Source: Rhinopithecus roxellana (lineage: Eukaryota > Chordata > Mammalia > Primates > Cercopithecidae). Taken from it: a stretch of DNA of 64,000 nt. The DNA is taken from contig NC_044563.1 of assembly GCF_007565055.1 (NCBI RefSeq), positions 96,805,489 to 96,869,488 on the forward strand. Reading direction: 5' to 3'. Shown piece after piece: positions 1-11,660 of the stretch. Every line of letters begins with the position of its first letter. Position 1 is the stretch's first letter. The notes under the pieces were generated by a model, which saw only the letters and a program-made list of their open reading frames with translations, did not search any database and had not been told where the DNA came from. A program made the translations under genes and the position numbers.

Positions 1-2459
1 TCCTCCTGTTCTTTATGATTGAGATATTCAGAGAAGCATGTGTATCACAATACCATAGAATTCTGATACCACCCTAATATCAATGCAGTTCACAAAGAAG
101 TACAATTTTGGAGATAGAGTTAACAAATTTTTATTTCTGTATCTCTGGATGGAAATCACTTGGACTAATTTAGCACAGAATAGTAAACACTTCTGATTCT
201 TAATACCAACAATTTAGGCAGCTGAAAGGAGAGGATATAAAGTTGAATAGCTTAAAAGTATTGGGACAATGGGAAAACACTGTCAAAAATGATTGTGATC
301 ATTTTACTCAGGACCCAAAGATTAGATTCAGGTATCTTATATCAACCTATATAGAAATAAGTAATTTCCAATCACTTACTACAGAACATATTTTTTTAAT
401 CCTCTACTGGTCTTTTTTACAACAGGTAGTTTCTCTGAATTCCTTAAACCTTTCTATGAAATACAGCATGCATCCAGGTACCAGCAAGTAATGAGAATGC
501 TACTTAGGGAAAACTTGGTGACTATGTAAATTGTTAAATTTACTCTACATGTTTTCTGAGTCAGACCACTGGAAAACACTCCTACAAACATCAGAACCCT
601 CCATTTCCAGACCTTCTTGCAGTCCAAGGACACTGGCTAGCTCTGAAATTCAGTCACTTTTTCCCATTAGTATCCTCTCATTCCCTTTAGCCATGGAGAA
701 TTTGGAAAATTCCCCATTCCAAGCCCACTGGCCAGCCTTCTTTTCCTGAGTCCCAAATCTTCTGAAGGTGTTTGATATCCCAGGCACCTTCAGAAAGCCT
801 GCGTTGTACTGTAATATTTTATGAACAAGGGAAGAAAAATCCTGAATATTGTATTTTATATCCCAACTGAAATGGTCCATGTCAAAGAAGAAACTACCTA
901 AAATATATATACATATATATAATTATTCATATATATATAATCCTTCATATGTATATATACAAATTCTTCCCCACACATATCTTTAAGGAATACATTTGCC
1001 TTGAACATTTAGCAAATAAATAAATGAATAAAACAATTATTGTCAAATGACAAATGGTAGGAAATTTGAATTTATTACAGCATTTAAAATGTATCATATG
1101 TTTGTACTTTAATAAGTTACATAGTATATGCATAGCATGGTTTACTACATGATCAAATCACACTGATCAGTGTGATACACGAAATAAAAAATACATAATT
1201 TATAAATATGAACTAACGTCTATGAAGGTATCTCCAATTATTCCATATACACCGATGCTAAATGATCAAATTACACTTGTAAACTGGTTCATGTAAGATT
1301 ATCAGAATACCTGGCAATGAAAACATTTTATTATTTTTATGAATGTATGATGTCTTGCCATTGCCAGAAACATTCTTTTAAATTTTCATTTAATTAAAAA
1401 ATGGCTCTTGAATATTTGTTATGAAAAAGACATTCGAGATAGAGACCTCTGTACCAAGTTCTAGTCCAAAAATTTTTTTTAAATACAAAGACTTCTTTAA
1501 ATTACAAAGACAGTTTTTGCTTTTCAGTTTGTCAAAGTATTTCATAATAATATAAATTAGAAATAGAAAGTAAAGGGGGATGACACTGTCCTGACTGCTG
1601 TAAAACAACAATATACCTGGCTTTTACTCCCCTCTTTCATCAAAAATAAGCCAAGTATAAACATTTATTTGTGCTTTTGTGTTTGTTATTTCATCTTTTT
1701 TTACAATGTGCTTAAACCTGATAGCTTATGTTTTAAAATTTTACCGATGGAGCATCACTTGTGAGTCACAACACAGAAGAATTTGTATTTCTCTCAGTAG
1801 TACCACTGTGTAATATACCCTGCAAATAGTGTTCATACACCTAAACTTTTCTATTTTTCTCTCACTCCCAGGTACTCAACAAATACTTGCAGAATGAATT
1901 AATAAAGCTCAGTGAAATGTCCTATCTTACCAATAACACAACTTCCATCTAACCTTTCACTTTTGAACAGCTCCTTTGTCAAATCAACAAATCTAATCTG
2001 CTGCTAAATGCACTGTCAATCAAACTCAGAATTAGTTACATAAAGAACAATGCAATAACTTCCTTTTAGAGTTGAATGATAGACAAAAGTTTGTAAAATT
2101 TAAGAAACACATATGCTTCCTTTTTATTAAATATTATGATTTTCATTTATTCTGGATTGCCAGAAAGCCTAAATCCAGATATTGTAATCAATTCAGCTAA
2201 AATGATCTCCATTTCATTCCTTGAAAATAATTCACTTTGTTTCAAGAATTACAATGAGTTTCCCTTCTGGAAATACATGGAACCTACTGTGTGTAAAGTA
2301 TTGTAACAAATAAGACAAATTCCCTATTCTCCCACTTATATTTCTACTGTTAATTACAATGCAAAAAATGCAAAAGACCAAATGGATAACAGAGTTGACA
2401 ACAAGCTAGGCAAACAATAGCAGCCTTTTATTTAAAAAAATTTTTTTAAAGTATGTAAC
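1..2459. other. AT-rich intergenic DNA, no gene recognised
   Basis: No reading frame here resembles a protein I know, and no SINE or LINE with clear ends is visible. A weak MIR/L2-like tail (CTCAACAAATACTTGCAGAA) lies near 1870-1910. The composition is AT-rich. Confidence 0.5.
904..960. repeat. AT-rich simple repeat
   Basis: Imperfect TA/TATATACA runs broken by AATTATTCAT and AATCCTTCAT. This is low-complexity DNA with no sign of function. Confidence 0.8.
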
Positions 2460-2640
2460 CATTTATTGAACATCTTTGTATCAGAGACTTTGGTAAACAT
2501 TTTATATACACCACCACAATAATCCTACAAAATAAGTATTGTTATGCTCACATTGATGTCAGAAAGCAGGCTCTTAGCATAGGACTTAGCACATGCCAGA
2601 TATTCAACAAATACACGTGGAATGAATAAAGCTTAGTGAA
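2460..2640 (+). mobile_element. MIR-like ancient SINE fragment
   Basis: TTATTGAACATC, the AATCCTACAAAATAAGTATT stretch and a late CAACAAATACACGTGGAATG resemble a diverged MIR (or an L2 tail). Edges are approximate. Confidence 0.5.
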
Positions 2641-2794
2641 GTTCCCTAATTACACAGGTAACAAGTTAAGAAGGGGTAGAGCATTATATTTACCTATAGA
2701 ATGTCCAAATTTAGTTTTATAAATTAATCTAAACAATTCTACTCAATTTATAGGTGGGCTTTATAAAACATAGTTCAGTAATCAGCCTTCTGGA

Positions 2795-2840
2795 TACCTT
2801 CTGAATAAACTAGGTTACCTTCTGGATAAACTAGGGTACC
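2795..2840. repeat. 21-bp tandem duplication
   Basis: Two adjacent 21-bp units, both beginning TACCTTCTG and ending AAACTAGG plus one base, differ at two positions. A further TACC follows. Confidence 0.8.
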
Positions 2841-2992
2841 AAATTATAGGGAATTTTTTTGAAAGGGAAAGAAAATTTAAATAATTTTCCAGCGAGAATA
2901 TTCAAATACACTCCTGACAACTTTTTAAAACATTATTTAACAGGAAAAACTATCTATTTGTCATGAAGCAAACTAAAAGAAACTAGGTATCA

Positions 2993-3297
2993 GGCCAGGC
3001 GTGGTGGCTCACGCCTGTAATCCCAACACTTTGGGAGGCCACGGCATGCAGATCACCTGAGGTCAGGAGTTCGAGACCAGCTTGGCCAACATGGTGAAAT
3101 CCCGTCTCTACTAAAGATACAAAAATTAGCCAGGCATGGTAGTGGGCACCTGTAATCCCAACTACTTGGGAGGCTGAGGCAGGAGAATCGCTTGAACCTG
3201 GGAGGTGGAGGTTGCAATGAGCCAAAATCATGCCGTTGTACTCCCAGCATGGGCGACAGAGCAAGACTCTGTCTCAAAAAAGAAAAAGAAAAAAAAG
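2993..3297 (+). mobile_element. AluS-type SINE
   Basis: Full dimeric Alu with an A-rich tail, starting GGCCAGGCGTGG. Imperfect flanking repeats (GAAACTAGGTATCA before, GGAACTAGAAATCA after) look like the target-site duplication. Confidence 0.93.
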
Positions 3298-3360
3298 GAA
3301 CTAGAAATCATCTAGTCTTCCATCCCTTCCGCTTATATTCATAAAGAATTAGGCATTTAG

Positions 3361-3662
3361 ACCGGGTGTGGTAGTTCACACCTGTAATCCCAATACTTTG
3401 TAAGGTCAAGGTAGGAGGATCACTTAATGCCAGGAAATCAAGACCAGCCTGGGCAGTATAGCAAGACCTCATCTCTACAAAACAAATGTAAAAATTAGCT
3501 AGGCATAGTGGCATGCACCTGTAGTCTTAGCTATGTGGGAGGCTGAGGCAGGAGGATGGCTTGAACCCAGGAGTTCAAGGTTACAGTGAGCTAAGATAGT
3601 GCCACTGCACTCCAATCTGGGCAACGGAGTAAAACCCCACCTCTAGAAAAAAATAAATAAAT
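3361..3662 (+). mobile_element. AluJ-like SINE
   Basis: Diverged dimeric Alu with many CpG losses, ending in an AAATAAATAAATA tail. It lies about 60 bp after the previous Alu in the same orientation. Confidence 0.9.
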
Positions 3663-3931
3663 ATGTTGATGGGCATACAATGTATAAAGATGTAATCTGT
3701 GACAATCACAACATTCAGAGGCAAGAATGGAGCTATACAGAAGCAAAGTTTTGTATTCTATTGAAATTAAGTTGGTAGTAATTCAAACTAAATCGTTACA
3801 TACTAAGATGGTAATTGTAATCTCCAGGAAAATAATTAAGAAAATAAGCAAAATATATTTTAGTAAAAGAAATGAGAAAGGAATAAAAACAGTACAATAG
3901 AACATATCTAACACAAAAGAAGGTAGTAATG

Positions 3932-4210
3932 GGCCGGGCGCGGTGGCTCAAGCCTGTAATCCCAGCACTTTGGGAGGCCGAGACGGGCGGATCACGAGGT
4001 CAGGAGATCGAGACCATCCTGGCTAACACGGTGAAACCCCGTCTCTACTAAAAATACAAAAACTAGCCGGGCGAGGTGGTGGGCGCCTGTAGTCCCAGCT
4101 ACTCGGGAGGCTGAGGCAGGAGAATGGCGTAAACCCGGAAGGCGGAGTTTGCAGTGAGCTGAGATCTGGCCACTGCACTCCAGTCCGGGCGACAGAGCGA
4201 GACTCTGCCT

Positions 4211-4268
<58 letters not shown>
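3932..4268 (+). mobile_element. Young AluY with 57-A tail
   Basis: Nearly undiverged AluY starting GGCCGGGCGCGGTGGCTCAA with an uninterrupted run of 57 A (4212-4268). A perfect 17-bp target duplication, AAAAGAAGGTAGTAATG, sits at 3915-3931 and 4265-4281 (the A bases overlap the tail). Long pure tails shorten quickly, so this is probably a recent, lineage-specific insertion. The CTAGCCGGGCGAGGTGG junction points to an Old World monkey subfamily. Confidence 0.96.
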
Positions 4269-4270
<2 letters not shown>

Positions 4271-4525
4271 AGGTAGTAATGGAGAAATGTGAACAAAGAA
4301 ATGACACATAGAAAACAAATAGCAAAATGGCAGAAGTAAGTCCCTCCTAATCAGTAATTACACTAGCTATAAGTGGATTCAACTCTCCAATTGAAAGGGG
4401 GAAATTTACAGAATGGAGAATTTGTAATTTGATTGTGCAAATCTGATCTTGACCAATGTTTAAATCAGTAAGACTAGCAAGGCTCATTATTGTGTCCATT
4501 TATGCTATAAGATATTATGAGAGGA

Positions 4526-4830
4526 GAATGGGTGAAGCAGCTCACACCTGTAATCCCAGTACTTTGGGAGGCCGAGGCTGGAGGATCACTTGAGGCCCCC
4601 AGTTTGAGACCAGCCTGGACAACAAAGGATACCCCATTTCTACCAAAAAAAAAAAAGTTTTTTTAGTTAGCTGGGTATAGTAACACATTCCCATGGTCCC
4701 AGTTACTCAGGAGGCTGAGGTTAGAGGATCACTTAATGCTGGGAGGTCAAGGCTGTAGTGAGCTATGATTGAATCACTGCACATTCCAGCCTGGGTGAAA
4801 GAGTGAGAACCTATCACTAAAAATAAATAA
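4526..4830 (+). mobile_element. Old AluJ-like SINE
   Basis: Dimeric Alu with heavy divergence and an A-rich linker at about 4646-4660. Its tail AAATAAATAAATAAAT has seeded the microsatellite that follows. Confidence 0.88.
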
Positions 4831-4854
4831 ATAAATAAATATATATATATATAC

Positions 4855-4899
<45 letters not shown>

Positions 4900-4910
4900 T
4901 ACATACATAT
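4817..4910. repeat. Compound microsatellite (TAAA)n(TA)n(CATA)n(TA)n
   Basis: The Alu tail grades into AAAT, then TA, then ACATACATACAT, then TA units. This is a typical tail-derived microsatellite and likely length-variable. Confidence 0.9.
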
Positions 4911-5693
4911 GAGGTGTGAGGTATTTTCTAGTAATGGTCATGTTTAGAAAAGGGCAGTGGAAAACAAACATGCAGAACAAGAGGCAGAGAGGGGTTGGGT
5001 GGAGGAAGCTAAGATATAGGGGGTAGGAGGAAGTTCACTCCAGAGTTCCAGAGTTGGGTCTGGAGGGGGAGAGGAGTTTGAGTTTGGATTTTTGGAATCG
5101 AGATATTGTACATTTTCATTAAAGTGATAAATTAGCCATTTTAATATACTTTATTATTTTAATAGCATACCATTAGAAAACAATTTTTTTCTGCTATATC
5201 TGGCTGGCCCTAATAAATTATTCTAGGCAAAAATTCTCCTATCTGCACATTGACTCTTTGTCATGTTCACTGTCATTTCTTTCTCTATGTTACTGGTTTA
5301 TTTTCACCTTTGGATTTTGTTCTTACTTTTAGAATGAAAAAAAGCACACTGGTGAGTACATGTGCCTTTCCATAATACTATTATCACTTTACGCGAGATC
5401 ATTCAATAATGAGTGGATCTTAAAGGCAGTGGTCTATTTCCTAGTTACAAGCCAGTACTCTTTCCCAGTAGTACTCCAAAATAAATGCCAAATAAAATCC
5501 TTAATATGGAATTTCAGTTCGAATGCTCACAAATTAAGCAAAGAAGCAGTGTTTTATTTAAAATAAATTAGTCACTTTTTCCATTTTCTCTTTCAGCCTT
5601 AAGAAATGAGATATAGTTAGTTTTAAATGTGAAACTTAGTACACTATGCAAATCATGTCTGTGTGTCAAAGAAAAATAACAAACTTAATGAGG

Positions 5694-5699
<6 letters not shown>
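4911..5699. other. Intergenic DNA, nothing recognised
   Basis: A purine-rich stretch (about 4980-5070) precedes AT-rich unique DNA. I see no gene and no clear repeat. Confidence 0.45.

Positions 5700-5727
<28 letters not shown>
5700..5727. repeat. A28 homopolymer
   Basis: An uninterrupted run of 28 A. It may be the tail of a retroposed sequence, but I recognise no body in front of it and no flanking duplication. Confidence 0.9.
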
Positions 5728-5729
<2 letters not shown>

Positions 5730-7448
5730 AGAACCCATTAGTTTAAAGATACATAGGAACAGCCAAAGATGACAAACAAACATAAAATTCAAAACATGGT
5801 AGGGAAAGGGAATAGGCACTGAAACACATAAATCAGTGTTTTGAATTCTTTTTCTCTGTGGGTATAATTGTACCTTAGTTTCTTATAATGATTTATTGAG
5901 GTAAATATTCTGTATGGTTTAACAGCTACAGCTTCAAAGTGTCAGGCACAAGCTCTCCTTTATTCATGAGGCAGCTGAGTACTGGGATGTGAATTCACTT
6001 CTGTATTCTGGGACTTGGCAAAGTTTGTTTTTAAGGTCCTTATAAAGAATTCATGTTGATGCAGTCTATTCAAATGTGAAAAACACTGTGCTGTAATGAG
6101 TAAAATAGAAAACCTTTACAGTAATTCTGGAGAAAAAAGTAAATAAATTGAAGTAAGTCACACAGAATTACTTTCAGCAAAGTAAAGAATGCCCCTGAGT
6201 TCATCTTAATCCACTTTTTCAGATTTAGGGATGCCTACAAACCCCCTTCATCAGATGGGTGACTAAACTGGGAACTGAATCTAATATCAAAACAAAAAGA
6301 AAATAATCCGAGAGAAATAGAATTAAGTCTCTGTCTACAATATTCAGATAAGAAAGTCTTTGGGTTGATTTTCAATTTGCACATGTTACTGCTCTGAGAC
6401 CAAGGTATGTCCAACAGCAAACAGTAATAACAGTCACACAGTAGTTTATTAAAACTACCATATAACAACTTTATAGTTTGGAAAGGGAAAACAAGTAATT
6501 TACCAAATACATTTCCTTTTAAAGTACCATGCCAATAGAAGTTATACATGGATATATAAGGCATAGAGACCTAATGAAACCTTGAAATTCATTGAACTTA
6601 TGTTTGTTTATGTCAAGTCTTTCAGCAGAAAATTCAGATTTTTGCCAAGAAATACATGTGCCTTAGATATATAAGCTCAATATGAAATAAAGATTTGACC
6701 TGCCTAGACAGTGGTCCTCTGATGCATCCATATTCCTACGCATCTGCCAAAGTGGCTTTACGATTCCCCACAAGGTAGTTTGATAGTTTGAGGGTATAGG
6801 TGCCAAGTAAAAGTAAATTTTAAAAAATTAAAACACATAGTTTAAAAATATACCTACATTTTTTGTAAAAACAAAAATGTAGAGAGAAAAGATTCTCTCA
6901 TTTCCAGATAATGTATCTTATGCTTTCAAATTTTGTTCAATTGAGGAAGTATTTTGCATTATTAGAGAGAGAGAGATCTCACTAATAAATGGCTTTTACC
7001 TTCTTGCTAATTCCCTTTATAATTAAGAATTACCTAAAAACTCTGCCTGCTGAAAGCTACTCATTAAATTATAAACGTTTTCTTTATCCTCATAGAGCCT
7101 AACATAGCCATGCGTGGGGTAGATGATCGGTAAATAAAGACTTACACCAGATAGCAACTTATTAGTTTAAAATGGCTCTAGACAAATTTTATTACTTTTC
7201 AGGTAACATATTTTTCTCCCCAGAATAATAACTTTTTCACACAAAAAAAATTCACTAAATAAATATACTATAAGATGTGATCTTTTGACATTACTTTCTG
7301 GCAAAACACTTACTAATTTAGTCGACACAACTTCTAGTCAGAGAATATCATCTGGAAAAATATGCATTGTGTACCATGTTTAAATGACCCAAAATGTTTT
7401 GCATTGCCGATATAGAATGCAGAGGTGGCATCTTGTACAACTCTAAAA
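5728..7448. other. AT-rich intergenic DNA, nothing recognised
   Basis: Unique-looking sequence. Reading frames here are short and unlike known proteins. A short GA run (6964-6975) is present. Confidence 0.45.
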
Positions 7449-7453
7449 GTACC

Positions 7454-8162
7454 TGATACAGTTGGATATTTATCCCCGCCCAAATCTCATGCCGAAATGT
7501 AAATCCCAGCGTTGACAGAGAGGCCTGGTGGGAGGTGATTGGGTCATGGGGACGGATCTCTCATGAATGTCTTATTGCTGTCCTGGTGATAGTGAGTTCT
7601 CATGAGAATTGGTTTTTTAAAAGTGCGTGGCACCTGGCCAGGCATGTTGGCTCACACCTGTAATCCCAGCACTTTGGGAGGCTGAGGAGGGTAAATCACT
7701 TGAGGTCAGGAGTTCAAGACCAGCCTGGCCAACATAGCAAAACCCAGTCTCCACTAAAAAGACAAAAATTAGCTGGGCATGGCCACAAGCACTGGTAGTC
7801 CTAGCTACTTGGGAGGCTGAGGCACGAGAATCACTTGAACCCAAGAGGTGGAGGTTGCAGTAAGTTGAGACCGTGCGACTGCACTCCAGCCTGGGCAACA
7901 GAGCAAGACTCCGTCAAAAAAAAAAGAAGTGTGTGGCACCTGCCCCCTTCTCTTGCTCCCTTCTCACCGTGTGAGAAGCCTATTACCCCTCTGCCTTCCA
8001 CCATGAGAAAAAGCTCCCTGAGGCCTCCCCAGAAGCCAAGCAGATGCCACTGCCATGCTTTCTGTACAACCTGCAGAACTGTGAGCCAATTAAACCTCTT
8101 TTCTTTATAAATTTCCCAGTGTCAGGTATTTCTTTAAAGCAATGCAAAAATGGCCTAACACA
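7454..8162 (+). mobile_element. Solo LTR, MST-type (MaLR)
   Basis: The LTR runs from TGATACAGTTGG to GGCCTAACACA. Typical MST landmarks are CCAAATCTCATGCCGAAATG near the start, GGCCTGGTGGGAGGTG, and GTGAGCCAATTAAACCTC near the end. Flanking pentamers GTACC (7449-7453) and GTAAC (8163-8167) fit a slightly decayed 5-bp duplication. An Alu splits it. No internal retroviral sequence accompanies it. Confidence 0.85.
7637..7926 (+). mobile_element. AluS/J SINE inside the MST LTR
   Basis: Dimeric Alu flanked by a 16-bp duplication AAGTGYGTGGCACCTG (7621-7636, 7927-7942, one mismatch). It inserted after the LTR did. Confidence 0.95.
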
Positions 8163-8167
8163 GTAAC

Positions 8168-8679
8168 TTTCTGTGCTATAACTTCAAGTTCATTTAGCCA
8201 AGATAATCATGAGCTCCTAAAAGTCTAAAAAACAATTGATGCAGAAAATGGTGCAGAAAGAAGAATGCACCTTCCAAAGAATGAACATCTCACACTCCTC
8301 CTCTACCAGCCATCCATTATCAATTCTTTAATTCATTCAGCAAATATGGTAAAACTTTATTACTTTATAATTTATGTATAATCTATGCTTATTTACTTTC
8401 AAATGCTATTTATTACTTATTTAAGCTTGCTTTCATTATTCACCAAATGCCATATTTTTCTGTGAAAAGAGAGGGTATCTTGGGTTGGTATAAAATGCAT
8501 TATAATTTTTCCTATTAGAATTAATGAAAATATTTTATTTTTATAGCTTTTCACTAAAGAGCAGAATTTTCCAAAACAAATTAACATCTTGAAGGGAGGG
8601 ATAGGTGTACCCTATTCAAAGTTTCTGAAAGTATCATAAAACTAGAGAAGAAAAGAATTAATATCAACTCTGCATCCCA
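8168..8679. other. Intergenic DNA, nothing recognised
   Basis: AT-rich unique sequence between the LTR and an old MIR. No gene or clear repeat is visible. Confidence 0.45.
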
Positions 8680-8854
8680 TATTTTTCAGGTAGTATTCAA
8701 GTAAATATGTGTTAGTTCATCAACCCTTAGAATAACCCCATGTGAGAAGTACCTTTTGAGAAGGTGAGAAAACTAAGACTCAATGATGTGAAATGAAGTG
8801 TTCAAGGTCATACAACTAATAAGTGGACGAGCCAGAACTCAAATCAAACGTTGC
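8680..8854 (+). mobile_element. MIR SINE fragment
   Basis: Matches the MIR core and tail in order: AATAACCCCATGTGAGAAGT, GAAAACTAAGACTC, then CAAGGTCATACAACTAATAA and AGCCAGAACTCAAATC. Confidence 0.8.
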
Positions 8855-9521
8855 CAAGTCCAATGACCATTTCTCTGTGCTTATCTTCATTTCTCATCAG
8901 CATTCAACAAAATCATCAACTTCCTCCTTCTTGAAATCCTGACCTCTCTTGCCCTCCAAATACTGCATCTCCTGGTTTATTTCATCCTTATTAAGAGTTA
9001 CTACCTCTTAGCCTCCAGTGTTGAATCTACCTCTTTTACCTGACTTTTAAGTTACAGGGTTCCTCGGACTCAGGTCAGAGCCCTCTGAAATATATCTCTT
9101 TTCCTGGATGATCTTATCCATTCCCATGGATTTGAATACCATCCCTATATTGATAACTGTCAGATATATCTATACTTAGCCATGACTTCTGCGAGTTTCA
9201 GGTTTGATTATCTATCTACTGTGTTTCTTGGTATTTCCACATATATATCTCAAAAACATTATAAATTTACTGTGTCCAAAGAAAACAATTAACAAATAAA
9301 TCATGATGCCTACCCACCTGAATCTGTCTGTCTCCTCCCATTTGGGTAAACAGAAAATTTGTCCATAAGTTGTTCAAGCCAGAAACCTAAGAGCCGTCTT
9401 TTTATTTTCCTTTTCTTTATCCCCAATTCTAATCCATCAGCAAGTCCTGTTGTTTCTCATTCTAAGATATATCTTGAATTGCTCCATATCTCTTCAGTTC
9501 CAGCTCTACCACCTTAACCCA

Positions 9522-9625
9522 GGTCTCACCTGAACTATGCAACAGCTGAACTATGCATTATTATTTCTCACCTGAACTATGCAACAGCTTCTCATTATTT
9601 CTCACCTGAACTATGTAACAGTTTC
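9522..9625. repeat. Short tandem amplification inside L2
   Basis: The unit CTCACCTGAACTATGCAACAG occurs three times with spacers containing ATTATTTCT, plus a partial copy. It looks like local slippage or duplication within the LINE. Confidence 0.75.
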
Positions 9626-9727
9626 ACTTCTACTCTTGACCTCCTTCAATCCATTCTCCATACTGTAATAAGAGTAAATGTCTTAAGATATCAAATCAGT
9701 CACTCTCCTGCTAAAAGCCGTACAGCA

Positions 9728-10018
9728 GGCCAGGCACAGTGGTTCATATCTGTAATCCCAGCACTTTGAGAGGCCAAGGCAGGTGGATCACTTGAGTCCA
9801 AGAGTTCAAGAGTAGCCTAGGCAACATGATGAAATCCCATCTCTACAAGAAAAAAAAAAAAAATGTTAGCCAGGCATGGTGGGCCTGTAGTCCCAGCTAC
9901 TGGGGGGTTGAGACAGGAGGATCACTTGAGCCTAGGAGATGGAAGCTCCAGTTAGCCATGATCGCGCTACTGTACTTCAGCCTAGACAAGAGAACAAGAC
10001 ACTGTTTCAAAAAAAAAA
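9728..10018 (+). mobile_element. AluJ/S SINE
   Basis: Dimeric Alu, GGCCAGGCACAGTGGTTCAT, with a linker A-run at about 9849-9862 and an A-tail. It splits the L2. Confidence 0.9.
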
Positions 10019-10408
10019 CCCTACAATGGCTTACTCTTAAGATAAAATCTTAAAATGGCACTTAAGATTAAATCCAAACTTCATTTCACGATCTAAAAGC
10101 TCTGCCTATCTTTCCAACCCCACCTTATGCCAGTCTCCCCTCTTTTCACTATACTCTAGTAAATACTGATTGTCTTTCTTTTTTTTTTAGCCCAAAATGT
10201 TATCTGTTTCTTTTTTTCCATAAGTTATAGGGGTACAGGTAGTATTTAGTTATATGGGTAAGTTCTTTAGTGGTGATTTGTGAGATTCTGGTGCACCCAT
10301 CACCTAAGCAGTATACACTGCACCATATGTGTAGTCTTTTATCCCTCATCCCCCTCTCATGCTTCCCCCCAAATCCCCAAAGCCGATTGTATCATTCTTA
10401 TCCCTTTG

Positions 10409-10458
10409 TATCTTCATATTAATTATGAAGATAAATTATAATAATCTTCATAATTTAG
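10409..10458. repeat. Foldback (direct-inverted-direct) insertion
   Basis: TATCTTCATA (10409-10418) is followed after 5 bp by its exact reverse complement TATGAAGATA (10424-10433), then by a third forward copy near 10444-10453. L1 normally has a single short stretch here, so roughly 35 bp appear added. Confidence 0.7.
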
Positions 10459-10590
10459 CTCCCACATATCAGTGAGAACATATGATGTTTGGTTTTCCAT
10501 TCCTGAGTTACTTCACTGAGAGTAATAGTCTCCAGTCTCATCCAGGTCACTGCAAACGCTGTTAATCCATTCCTTTTTATGGCTGAGTAG

Positions 10591-10594
<4 letters not shown>

Positions 10595-10642
<48 letters not shown>
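10595..10642. repeat. (AC)24 microsatellite
   Basis: Twenty-four uninterrupted AC units within the antisense L1. Probably polymorphic. Confidence 0.97.
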
Positions 10643-10643
<1 letters not shown>

Positions 10644-11449
10644 AGTTTCTTTATCCACTCATTGAGTGATGGGCATTTGGGTTGGTTCCATGATTTTGCA
10701 ATTGTGAACTGTGCCGCTGTAAACATGCGAGTGCAAGTATGTTTTTCATATAATGGCTTCTTTCCCTCTGGGTAGATACCCAGTAGTGGGATTGCTGGAT
10801 CGAATAAATGGTAGTTCTCCTTTTAGTCCTTTAAGGAATCTCCACACCATTTTCCATAGTGGCTGTACTAGTTTTACCTTCCCATCAGCACTGTAGAAGT
10901 GTTCCCTGTTCACCACATCCAAGCCAACATCTATTTTTTTTTTATTTTTTAATTATGGCCATTCTTGCAGGAGTGGTATCACATTGTGGTTTTGACTTGC
11001 ATTTCCTTGATCATGAGTGATGTTGAGCATTTTTTCATATGTTTGTTGGTCATTTGTATATCTTTTTGAGAACTGTCTATTCATGTCCTTAGTTACTAGA
11101 ACACACTAAGCTCTTTTCAGCCTCAAGGCCATTTCACATGCTGTTCCCTTTACCTAAACCACTTCCCCATTAATTACCTAGCTAGCTCCATCTTACTCTG
11201 AATAGCACTACCTTTTGAGGCAGACCCACACCATGCTGTCAGAGTCCCTTGTTTTTTCCTTATGGCACTTATTGTATTTTATAATCATTTTATGTAGTTG
11301 TCTTTTTGTTGTCTACCAAACTAGAATATAAACTCCATAAAGGCAGAGACTAATTAGTTCAATTATTTATACTGTTAATTGTTATATTTCCCATGCCTGG
11401 CACAATAAATAATAGCTCTCAATAAACACTTGTGAATGAATGAAAGCCA

Positions 11450-11660
11450 GGTGTGACTGATTCCAAACAAACATTCTCTCCACTATATCATGCTGCCACC
11501 TTAAAGGATCTTAGAAATCATCTAGCCAACTCTCTTGTTTTACAAATAAAAAACTGAAATCCAGAAAGACAAGTGATTAGCCCAAGGTGACACAGAATTA
11601 ACTGACAGAGCCACAGTGACCCCAGACGTTCTGATTTCTGAATCAGATTTTTTCTTAGAC
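11450..11660 (+). mobile_element. MIR SINE fragment
   Basis: AACTCTCTTGTTTTACAAAT, GATTAGCCCAAGGTGACACA and CTGATTTCTGAATCAG follow the MIR order. The copy is diverged. Confidence 0.7.

Larger units (their letters stand above)
10183..11090 (-). mobile_element. L1 3' end, antisense
   Basis: Reverse complement of the L1 ORF2 end and 3' UTR. It includes the plus-strand landmarks CTCATCCAGGTCACTGCAAA, TACCCAGTAGTGGGATTGCT and GTGGTTTTGACTTGCATTTC. It is 5'-truncated and interrupted by an AC microsatellite and a small foldback insertion. Confidence 0.9.
8855..11440 (+). mobile_element. L2 LINE, long 3' part, interrupted
   Basis: Pieces in L2 order: CTTCCTCCTTCTTGAAATCC, AATCCATCAGCAAGTCCTGT, CACCTGAACTATGCAACAGC, GCCATTTCACATGCTGTTCC, and a tail with AACTCCATAAAGGCAGAGAC and CTCAATAAACACTTGTGAAT. 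An Alu (9728-10018) and an antisense L1 (10183-11090) split it. The coding potential is gone. Confidence 0.78.

Noticed and set aside
4023..4325. Poly-Phe and Alu-derived frames here and at most other Alus
   Set aside because: Phrases such as SRSVAQAGVQW and SCLSLPSSWDYR are translated antisense Alu, not genes.
5333..5351. 19-bp micro-exon-like segment between TTTTAG and GTGAGTAC
   Set aside because: Good-looking splice sites but no transcript, reading frame or neighbouring exon supports it; such pairs occur by chance.
6235..6564. 109-codon minus-strand frame in unique DNA
   Set aside because: No recognisable domain, no splice or promoter context, and AT-rich codon use like the surrounding non-coding DNA.
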